Shown here piece by piece: positions 1 through 4,943 of a stretch of DNA of 5,705 bases (positions are counted from its first letter, which is position 1; each line of letters begins with the position of its first letter). A model generated the notes under the pieces. That model saw only the letters and a program-made list of their open reading frames with translations, did no database searches and was not told where the DNA came from. This DNA is from a bacterium. GTDB lineage: Bacteria; Pseudomonadota; Gammaproteobacteria; Burkholderiales; Methylophilaceae. A program made the position numbers and the translations under genes. The stretch covers positions 1 through 5,705 of the forward strand of contig DAIDAS010000020.1 of the NCBI GenBank assembly GCA_027310505.1, given 5' to 3'.

Positions 1-575
1 GCATTGACGTAAATGAGGCCGGCCAGCCCGGAAAATAACAGTGCAATGAAGACCGCAAGACGCTGTTGTTGACCGCTGGTATCGACCAGCGCGGGCTTGT
101 ATTGGGGCTGCAGATTTTCCTTGGCATGGGTGACATTCGCCGCAACCAAAGGGGAGAACCAGAAGCGCCACGTCGGAATCTTGATAGACATCGCCTTGGT
201 GCCGCCAGTCAGCGCGAGTTCTTCAGCCGGCAATTGCATTACGCCGGGTACGGATGCGTTTGCGAAGACCTGGTAACGGAGATCGATCGTATAGATGTTT
301 TTATGTTCGCGTTGTGCGGTGTCGACCTTGATATCCGCCAGTTCGATGTTGTTCCGGCTCGATCCCTTGGCGGGGAAAGTGTTCCTGGATAGCTGATAAG
401 GTTGCCTGACCTCGATCTCGATCTTGCGGTCCAGGACGTCGCCGATATGAACGCCGATGCTTTGTGACGGGTTGGCCAGGCGCAGGATTCTGGCGTCGGA
501 TTCCTGTCCCATCGCGTTGGGAACAACGAAAGCCATGTAGCCTAGTACGATGAATTTGAGAATGAGGTTTTTCAT
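1..575 (-). CDS. mxaA: MxaA-like methanol dehydrogenase maturation protein (partial, runs off left edge)
   Basis: The frame is open from the ATG at 575-573 to the window edge, giving 191 complete codons with no stop; the C-terminus is missing. Residues 1-23 form a signal peptide (Lys2, a hydrophobic stretch, then a likely cleavage AMG|QE). The mature part is an all-beta-looking periplasmic domain with 'IGDVLDRKIEIEV' at about 44-56, 'LRYQVFA' at 99-105 and 'IPTWRFWFSPL' near 133-143. A hydrophobic segment at about 173-190 looks like a membrane anchor. MxaA proteins of methylotrophs have this layout and are needed to make active methanol dehydrogenase, probably for calcium insertion or maturation in the periplasm; the exact reaction is not established. 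The ATG overlaps the mxaS stop as ATGA, so translation is probably coupled. The assignment rests on sequence character plus the R-S-A order. Databases sometimes label this family misleadingly as a nonribosomal peptide synthetase. Confidence 0.8.
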   Translation of the reverse strand, partial: MKNLILKFIVLGYMAFVVPNAMGQESDARILRLANPSQSIGVHIGDVLDRKIEIEVRQPYQLSRNTFPAKGSSRNNIELADIKVDTAQREHKNIYTIDLRYQVFANASVPGVMQLPAEELALTGGTKAMSIKIPTWRFWFSPLVAANVTHAKENLQPQYKPALVDTSGQQQRLAVFIALLFSGLAGLIYVN

Positions 576-1435
576 AGGCTCGTGTACTGTTCGAAATAAT
601 GTGACATCGATTCAGGGTTGAATTTTCCGCTGATGAAGATCGCCTGGCTTTCAAAGCGAGCGAATAATTCTTCAAGCGCCCGCTTTCTTTCTGCAAAGGC
701 TGCCTCGAACTGCAATCTGACGGAATCCCGAAAGAAGATCGTTCTATGGAGGCCGGTTTCAGGGTCGATCATGTTGCCAAAGCCGAATCTGGGCAGTTTC
801 CGGTATTCCTGATCATCCCAGAGAACCACGGGAATGATCTGGTGCGTGGACATCATGTTGAAGGCTTGTTCGATCAGGGCGCTCGGCATATGAAAATCAG
901 AAATCCAGAACACCATCCCCTTGTGCTGGCTCAGGTATTGCGGCACTTCCAATATCCCGTCCGATCCCACCCGCATTTTTTGATAGCCGCTTAATTGATC
1001 AATGGCCTCGAACGCCTGGTGCACGTGATGGCTGAGCGGCAGCGTGAACGCTTCAATGACGTGCTGGTTGTATCCAATCAGGCTGAAGACATCGCCCATC
1101 TCAAATGCCGAATAGGCAATGGATGCGGCAATCTCCATCGCCTGGTTCAGCTTCCTTTCGCGTCCTTTGAACTGCATCGAACTCGAGAGGTCGCATACCG
1201 CGAAAATGGGCGTGGTGTTGTCCTGGTTGAACAGCTTGACCTGCACCTGGTCGTAAGGGTCTCGTAGCGTCTGTCGCAGATCCATGCGCCTCGCATCGGG
1301 ATAATCGACCAGCGGTACATTTCCCCTGTACTCGAACCCCAGGCCGCGCTGGGAGCCCCGATGTCCGCCGAAGTGGACGCTGTTGGATCGCCAAGGGATG
1401 GTGTAGGTGAAAGTCCTGGCGTATGAAGGAATCAT
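572..1435 (-). CDS. mxaS: MxaS, DUF58/von Willebrand A-like protein
   Basis: The protein has 287 aa and no signal peptide or membrane helix, so it is probably cytoplasmic. Residues 45-63 carry the DUF58-type segment (YPDARRMDLRQTLRDPYDQ). A vWA-like fold follows, with a metal-binding MIDAS signature D82-x-S84-x-S86 in 'FAVCDLSSSMQF' and a later 'FWISDFHMPS' (Asp180) that probably completes the site. Proteins of this type work with MoxR AAA+ ATPases as partner or adaptor subunits. In the mxa cluster, MxaS is needed with MxaR, MxaA, MxaC, MxaK and MxaL to activate methanol dehydrogenase. The ATG lies 4 bp after the mxaR stop, and the gene's own stop overlaps the mxaA start, so the three genes form one transcript. 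The Shine-Dalgarno is weak, which fits translational coupling to mxaR. The family call is firm; the specific name depends on gene order. Confidence 0.85.
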   Translation of the reverse strand: MIPSYARTFTYTIPWRSNSVHFGGHRGSQRGLGFEYRGNVPLVDYPDARRMDLRQTLRDPYDQVQVKLFNQDNTTPIFAVCDLSSSMQFKGRERKLNQAMEIAASIAYSAFEMGDVFSLIGYNQHVIEAFTLPLSHHVHQAFEAIDQLSGYQKMRVGSDGILEVPQYLSQHKGMVFWISDFHMPSALIEQAFNMMSTHQIIPVVLWDDQEYRKLPRFGFGNMIDPETGLHRTIFFRDSVRLQFEAAFAERKRALEELFARFESQAIFISGKFNPESMSHYFEQYTSL

Positions 1436-1439
1436 GTTG

Positions 1440-2474
1440 TCAGGCTTTCGCCGGAACGGCGACCGTGCTCAGGATGTGCGAAGTCAGTTCGCGGGCCAGG
1501 GCGGTCCTGCGCATTTCATACATCGGGTTGAACACCAGGCGGTGGGCAATGATTTCATGGAACACCGCATGGATGTCCTCAGGATACAAACTGTCGCGGT
1601 TCATCAACCATGCGTGCACCCGGGCCGCTTTCAGCAGCATCCCCATGCCGCGCGGGCTGGCACCGGTGTGTATCAATCGCTTTACGTCCACGCTGTCCAG
1701 CTTGATGCCGAATTTTTCCGGATCCTGGGTGGCTTCCCATAAATCGAGCGCGTAGTCTTCGATGGTGCTGCTCGACTTGATGTGGCTCTGCACCATATCG
1801 GAAAAGCTGTTGAGCTGGTCAAACTGCAGAATGTTGGCCTCAACCTGCTTCGTGAGGTTTTCGGCATGCTGATACCTGACATCGAACATCAGCGATTTTC
1901 TTAATTCGCGATCGCCAGGGATGTCGATCGGAATTTCCATCATGAAGCGATCGCGTGCAGCGGATGGAATCTCGAAGGTTTCATTCTTTTCGACCTGGTT
2001 GCGGTCGGCAAAAACCACCATGTGGGGCAATCGATATTCCTTTTTGAAAGCATGCAAATGCCTTTCGGCCATCACGCGCAGCATGAGCGCATGCACCTGT
2101 GGCCTGGCCCGGTTGATTTCATTGAAAAAGAATACCGACAGATTCTCGCCGGCCCGCAATAACGGGCCCTCATCAATCTGGGGGCGGCCATCCGGCCCAA
2201 GGAAGGTGTGGTAAACAAGATCGTTCGGCATCAGGTCTACCGTACCTTCAATACGTTCATAGGCTCCGCCGATTCCGCGGGTAATGGATTGGAGCAATGT
2301 CGTTTTGCCCACGCCCACCCCACCTTCAAGCAACACATGGCCACGGGCAAAAATGGCAATATTCATCAGCCGGATGGCTTTGTCCTGACCAACGATAACC
2401 TTTTGTACTTCGTTTTCCAGCTTCAATGCGTGGCTTCGCCAGTCAGCCAGTTGATGATCAAGAGCGTGTGACAT
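1440..2474 (-). CDS. mxaR: MxaR, MoxR-family AAA+ ATPase of the methanol dehydrogenase cluster
   Basis: The protein has 344 aa, the normal MoxR length. It is a cytoplasmic AAA+ ATPase expected to act as a chaperone-like remodeller with the vWA protein MxaS. Visible motifs are 'VIVGQDKAI' (26-34), Walker A GGVGVGKT (51-58), Walker B-like 'FFFNEINRARPQV' (115-127), sensor 1 region 'VFADRNQVEKNETFEIP' (154-170), arginine-finger region 'AARDRF' (172-177), and sensor 2 'TGASPRGMGML' (270-280) followed by 'NRDSLYPEDI'. Walker B has Asn118 where most AAA+ proteins have Asp, while the catalytic Glu119 is kept. The chosen ATG (2474-2472) has AAAGGA six bases upstream. A longer frame from 2513 adds 13 residues without a ribosome site and would begin close to the predicted transcription start. 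It is the first gene of the mxaRSA run and has its own promoter. A general MoxR ATPase is the only alternative; the mxaS and mxaA neighbours argue for mxaR. Confidence 0.87.
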   Translation of the reverse strand: MSHALDHQLADWRSHALKLENEVQKVIVGQDKAIRLMNIAIFARGHVLLEGGVGVGKTTLLQSITRGIGGAYERIEGTVDLMPNDLVYHTFLGPDGRPQIDEGPLLRAGENLSVFFFNEINRARPQVHALMLRVMAERHLHAFKKEYRLPHMVVFADRNQVEKNETFEIPSAARDRFMMEIPIDIPGDRELRKSLMFDVRYQHAENLTKQVEANILQFDQLNSFSDMVQSHIKSSSTIEDYALDLWEATQDPEKFGIKLDSVDVKRLIHTGASPRGMGMLLKAARVHAWLMNRDSLYPEDIHAVFHEIIAHRLVFNPMYEMRRTALARELTSHILSTVAVPAKA

Positions 2475-2480
2475 GAAGAT

Positions 2481-2486
2481 TCCTTT
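2481..2486 (-). promoter_or_regulatory. Ribosome binding site of mxaR
   Basis: The minus strand reads AAAGGA here, six bases before the ATG at 2474-2472. It selects this ATG over the in-frame upstream ATG at 2513. Confidence 0.7.
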
Positions 2487-2515
2487 GGTTGCTGTAGGTG
2501 TGAGGTGTTGCAATT

Positions 2516-2544
2516 AATATATAGACAGTTCTGTCTATTTGCAA
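2516..2544 (-). promoter_or_regulatory. Sigma-70-like promoter of the mxaRSA operon
   Basis: On the minus strand, TTGCAA (2544-2539; consensus TTGACA) is followed by exactly 17 bases and then TATATT (2521-2516; consensus TATAAT). Transcription would start near 2509, leaving a leader of about 35 nt before the mxaR ATG. The spacer falls inside a perfect palindrome, so a bound protein would compete directly with RNA polymerase. This is predicted from sequence only, but hexamer quality, spacing and distance to the gene agree. Confidence 0.65.
2521..2538. promoter_or_regulatory. Perfect 18-bp palindromic operator in the mxaR promoter
   Basis: ATAGACAG, a 2-bp centre TT, then CTGTCTAT: eight-base arms with no mismatch. 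It fills the interval between the -35 and -10 hexamers of the mxaR promoter and touches the first base of the -10. Near-perfect dyads of the TAGAC...GTCTA kind are typical of TetR/AcrR-family operators, and this position is typical of repression. No TetR gene lies in the window, so the regulator is unknown; the family assignment is inference. Confidence 0.65.
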
Positions 2545-2548
2545 CAAG

Positions 2549-2563
2549 GTGAATATGCTTCAC
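2549..2563. repeat. Short inverted repeat just upstream of the mxaR -35
   Basis: GTGAA, five bases (TATGC), then TTCAC. The dyad is centred near -47 relative to the predicted mxaR start, a position used by activators. It recalls the CRP/FNR half-sites GTGA and TCAC, but their spacing here is 7 rather than 6, so I do not call it a CRP site. Five-base arms could arise by chance. Confidence 0.3.
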
Positions 2564-2606
2564 AAGAAAAACGATCGAAAATCGCGGCCCTCTTTAATCG
2601 ATGTAT

Positions 2607-2667
2607 GGTTCAGCCAGCAGCGGCGCTTTGGGTTAAATGTTGGGGCGTGCGCTGCCGGTACTGAACC
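2607..2667. repeat. Imperfect long hairpin downstream of the membrane protein gene
   Basis: GGTTCAG (2607-2613) pairs with CTGAACC (2661-2667). After a 3/5-base internal loop, GCAGCG (2617-2622) pairs with CGCTGC (2650-2655), enclosing a 27-base loop. It begins 30 bases past the stop of the minus-strand gene at 2698, so it could protect or end that transcript. No run of U follows in that direction, so it is not a canonical intrinsic terminator. Confidence 0.35.
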
Positions 2668-2697
2668 TTGAATGAGAATGTGCCGCCTGAGCAAAAC

Positions 2698-3141
2698 CTA
2701 TGGTCTGAAGGTGGATCGCAGGATGAGTACCGCGCCCTTGCCGAATCCGTAACTGGTCATGATCAAGCTCGTATACAGATATGCTTGGAAGATTGCCGGC
2801 CAAAAACCTTCCGCCGGTACCGGGGCATCCAGCACCGGGAATATGGCCATCAAGAGAAAAAGACTGGAATTTGTGAATGCGCCGATGACCATGGCCCAAC
2901 GCACACTCCAAGGCAATGGTACCCTGGCCGCATAAAAGCCAAGGATCAATGCGCTCATCAGCAAATAGTCGATGTGCGACTGCAGCAATCGGGTGGGTTT
3001 CCCCTGAAACACCGATTTCAGAAGCGGGATGTCCAGATGCAGACCTACCATGCACCATGCCAGCACAAGGGCCATGAGCAGCCACAGGCTTGCCCCTCTG
3101 ATTAAAATGATATTTCCAGAATGCATTGCATCTTGTTGCAC
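2698..3141 (-). CDS. Uncharacterised four-helix inner-membrane protein
   Basis: The protein has 147 aa from a GTG start at 3141-3139; I do not recognise it with confidence. Four hydrophobic segments are visible at about 13-34, 59-76, 80-104 and 113-141, joined by short loops; there is no cleavable signal peptide. Notable residues are 'LLQSHIDYLLM' entering helix 2 (His56, Asp58, Tyr59), 'GAFTNSSLFLLMAIFP' in helix 3 (Asn91) and Tyr121, Tyr123 and Tyr131 in helix 4. Size, topology, and a His before helix 2 followed by an Asn-x-x-x-Phe and Phe-Pro pattern in helix 3 faintly recall styrene-oxide-isomerase-like proteins, but this is weak. The GTG is chosen because AAGGAG lies seven bases upstream; an ATG at 3198 has no such site. 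It is transcribed away from the AraC-family gene, which suggests control by that protein. It could also be an ordinary hypothetical membrane protein. Confidence 0.75.
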   Translation of the reverse strand: MQQDAMHSGNIILIRGASLWLLMALVLAWCMVGLHLDIPLLKSVFQGKPTRLLQSHIDYLLMSALILGFYAARVPLPWSVRWAMVIGAFTNSSLFLLMAIFPVLDAPVPAEGFWPAIFQAYLYTSLIMTSYGFGKGAVLILRSTFRP

Positions 3142-3148
3142 GATCAAT

Positions 3149-3154
3149 CTCCTT
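3149..3154 (-). promoter_or_regulatory. Strong ribosome binding site fixing a GTG start
   Basis: The minus strand reads AAGGAG (within CCAAGGAG), seven bases before the GTG at 3141-3139. It rules out the longer ATG start at 3198 and the inner ATG at 3126. Confidence 0.75.
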
Positions 3155-3257
3155 GGTCTGACATTCTGATAATTGAGGGCTGCCTCGCTGCGGCCCATTG
3201 GTAGCTTAAGTATGAAGGTGGCTGCGGGTCGCTTCTTGTCCGGGACGGAATGAAAAC

Positions 3258-3287
3258 TTGACTGAAACGGCTGTCTGGCCGTTTACA
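3258..3287 (+). promoter_or_regulatory. Possible promoter of the AraC-family gene
   Basis: TTGACT (3258-3263) matches the -35 consensus at five of six positions. Eighteen bases later TTTACA (3282-3287) is a poor -10. The start would be near 3294, giving a leader of about 65 nt. A weak -10 with a dyad in the spacer suggests a regulated or activator-dependent promoter. No convincing promoter was found for the divergent membrane protein gene. Confidence 0.35.
3265..3284. promoter_or_regulatory. Inverted repeat between the araC-type -35 and -10, candidate operator
   Basis: AAACGGC, six bases (TGTCTG), then GCCGTTT: seven-base arms without mismatch. It sits just after TTGACT and runs into the -10-like TTTACA in the region between the divergent genes. 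It could be an operator for a dimeric repressor. AraC-family proteins more often use direct repeats, so binding by the neighbouring regulator is not assured. With no T-run after it, a terminator is unlikely. Confidence 0.45.
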
Positions 3288-3359
3288 TCGACCATGGCGG
3301 GGCTTACCATCAAGACCGGTTTTCGCTAACAAATATTGCTGAAAGTGGATGCGGGGCTC

Positions 3360-4364
3360 ATGAGTGACCATGCACCAATATTGCCAGGGCGTTTGACGGG
3401 GGCAGGCCTGCCGATGCCGGGAGCGATCAGGCTCTCGACAGCCGACGTATCATCGCGCGAAAGAGGAGACTGGTTGCGTGAAGTGATCGGCCGGGAATAT
3501 GCCAATGTCGCCATCACGCCCCCTGCGGATGGCAGCCTGTTCAATGAGATGACGATACTTCCCTGGGGCGATCTCCGCCTGTCGGATATCCGCTCTAACG
3601 CCATTTCCATCCGGCGGCTTCCGCAAGAGCCGCACTGGGTCAGCCAGGATGCCTATTTCGCCGTCATCCTGCTTGCCGGCGACTATCTGCTTGAGCAGGA
3701 CGGACGGGAGGTTTTTCTCAAGCCCGGCGACATGGCAATTTATGACGCCACCCGGCCTCATCGCATCCATTGCCCACACAGCTTCTCAAAGCTGATCGTC
3801 TCGATACCCAGGCACGCATTGAGGGAGCGGGTGGCTGGCGTCGAGCGCTGCACGGCGCTACGGATTCCCGGCAACGAGGGTATCGGCTCGGTGGCTGCCG
3901 GTTTTGTCCGTTCCGCCGCAACCCAGGCCAACAGGTTGGATCGGCACCAGTTTGATTCGCTGTCCGAGAATACCCTCGACCTGCTGACGTTGGCGTTGGC
4001 GTCAGTACGTCCGGAAAAATTTAATCTTTCCAGGAGCCGCTCGATATCGCTCCACCGGGTCAAAGATTTTATCGAGCAGAACCTTGCGGATTCCGGCCTG
4101 GATACTGACATGGTCGTGAGCGGTACGGGGCTGTCGTCGCGGTATATCAACGACCTGTTCAAGGATGAAGCAACTTCCTTGATGCGCCATGTCTGGATGC
4201 GCAGGCTCGAACATTGCCGCAAGGATATGCTGGATCCTGTCCATTGCGGCCATCGCATATCAGAAATCGCCTTCCGTTGGGGTTTCAATGACTTATCGCA
4301 TTTTAGCCGGGCTTTCAGGCAGATGTACGGTTGTTCCCCGCGCGAGCTGAGGTGTGGCGGCTGA
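3360..4364 (+). CDS. AraC-family transcriptional regulator
   Basis: The protein has 334 aa in two parts. Residues about 35-215 form a cupin-like sensor domain of the AraC_binding_2 type (as in FeaR-like regulators), seen in 'LAGDYLLEQDGREVFLKPGD' (105-124), 'DATRPHRI' (129-136) and 'SIPRHAL' (148-154). The C-terminal DNA-binding domain has two helix-turn-helix units, about 247-270 ('GLSSRYINDLF') and 299-331 ('SEIAFRWGFNDLSHFSRAF' then 'GCSPREL'). It is cytoplasmic and probably an activator responding to a small molecule that the sequence does not reveal. The ATG at 3360 is preferred; a TTG at 3336 would add eight residues but has no ribosome site. The site before 3360 is also weak (GGGG three bases away). 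It is divergent from the membrane protein gene and 93 bp before ogt. It lacks the N-terminal methyl-acceptor domain of Ada. Family certain, target unknown. Confidence 0.9.
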   Translation: MSDHAPILPGRLTGAGLPMPGAIRLSTADVSSRERGDWLREVIGREYANVAITPPADGSLFNEMTILPWGDLRLSDIRSNAISIRRLPQEPHWVSQDAYFAVILLAGDYLLEQDGREVFLKPGDMAIYDATRPHRIHCPHSFSKLIVSIPRHALRERVAGVERCTALRIPGNEGIGSVAAGFVRSAATQANRLDRHQFDSLSENTLDLLTLALASVRPEKFNLSRSRSISLHRVKDFIEQNLADSGLDTDMVVSGTGLSSRYINDLFKDEATSLMRHVWMRRLEHCRKDMLDPVHCGHRISEIAFRWGFNDLSHFSRAFRQMYGCSPRELRCGG

Positions 4365-4411
4365 TCACAAGTCGCGGTGTAGCATCACCGGAAAATCGAG
4401 GCCTTTCCTTG

Positions 4412-4440
4412 TTGCCCTGCTTGAATACAGGATTTTTATT
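4412..4440 (+). promoter_or_regulatory. Weak candidate promoter of ogt-xerD
   Basis: TTGCCC (4412-4417) and TTTATT (4435-4440) are 17 bases apart and each match the sigma-70 consensus at four of six positions. The start would fall near 4447, very close to the ATG at 4458, so the leader would be about 10 nt. It is the best candidate in the 93-bp gap, but only marginal. Confidence 0.25.
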
Positions 4441-4457
4441 TGCGGTAACATGAGCGG

Positions 4458-4943
4458 ATGAAACCACCATATCAGGCCGTGATTCCGTCCCCGTTCGGCG
4501 CGTTAGGCATCCGCATGGAGCATGGCGTGCTGACCGGCATCGACTTTCTCCCTTCGCATGTGCAGTTGGTGGCCCCGGTGGGGGAAGCTGCCGAGCTCGT
4601 TTGTGCCAGCTTGGGCAACTATCTGGCTGAACCGACGCAGGCGTTCGGTTTTCCGGTCAGAGCAGCAGGGACGCCGTTCCAACAGCAGGTGTGGCAAGCC
4701 TTGCGCGCCATCCCGGTCGGACAAACACTGACCTACGTGGAGTTGGCCGAACGTATCGGTTCCGGTGCACGTGCCGTGGCCAATGCCTGCGGCGCCAATC
4801 CCATTCCCATTGTGATTCCCTGTCATCGCGTGGTGGCAAAAAACGGGCTGGGCGGATTCATGCAAGGGCGCGAAATCAACGCCCTCAACATCAAGCAATG
4901 GCTGCTGGAACATGAGAGAAGACAACCAGTCTCTGCTCGATGA
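4458..4943 (+). CDS. ogt: Methylated-DNA--protein-cysteine S-methyltransferase (Ogt type)
   Basis: The protein has 161 aa, usual for a stand-alone enzyme. It repairs O6-alkylguanine (and O4-alkylthymine) by moving the alkyl group onto its own cysteine in a single-use reaction in the cytoplasm. The active site is PCHRV at 121-125 with acceptor Cys122 and His123. Arg105 in 'GSGARAVANACGANP' matches the arginine finger that flips out the base, Asn114 the hinge asparagine, Tyr93 the conserved tyrosine, and Glu153 the glutamate of the Cys-His-Glu network. 'KNGLGGF' follows the active site as expected. The N-terminal half is the less conserved ribonuclease-like domain. The ATG has a poor ribosome site; the ATG eight bases upstream meets a stop after three codons, so 4458 stands. 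Its last 32 bases overlap xerD. It has no AraC-type Ada domain. Confidence 0.95.
   Translation: MKPPYQAVIPSPFGALGIRMEHGVLTGIDFLPSHVQLVAPVGEAAELVCASLGNYLAEPTQAFGFPVRAAGTPFQQQVWQALRAIPVGQTLTYVELAERIGSGARAVANACGANPIPIVIPCHRVVAKNGLGGFMQGREINALNIKQWLLEHERRQPVSAR

Noticed and set aside
1407..1755. Plus-strand open frames antisense to the start of mxaS and the end of mxaR.
   Set aside because: They are shadows of the mxa genes: no family features, and both real genes show complete domains and operon spacing on the minus strand.
2549..2563. A CRP or FNR binding site.
   Set aside because: Half-sites GTGA and TCAC are separated by seven bases, not six, and the flanking bases do not match the consensus well.
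2633..3105. Long open frames overlapping the membrane protein gene on both strands (plus 2668-3105, minus 2633-3085).
   Set aside because: Neither has a ribosome site or a recognisable domain. The minus-strand frame ending at 2698 has a strong Shine-Dalgarno and a coherent four-helix protein.
3336..3359. TTG start adding eight residues to the AraC-family protein.
   Set aside because: No Shine-Dalgarno precedes it and an ATG lies in frame at 3360, although the site before that ATG is also weak.
4375..4390. Intrinsic terminator after the AraC-family gene (CGGTG, six-base loop, CACCG).
   Set aside because: The stem is only five base pairs and is followed by GAAAATCG, not a T-run.
3360..4943. 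A split Ada system: AraC-type regulator next to a methyltransferase.
   Set aside because: The regulator has a cupin-like sensor domain and lacks the Ada N-terminal zinc-bound methyl-acceptor cysteines. Promoters of the two genes appear separate.
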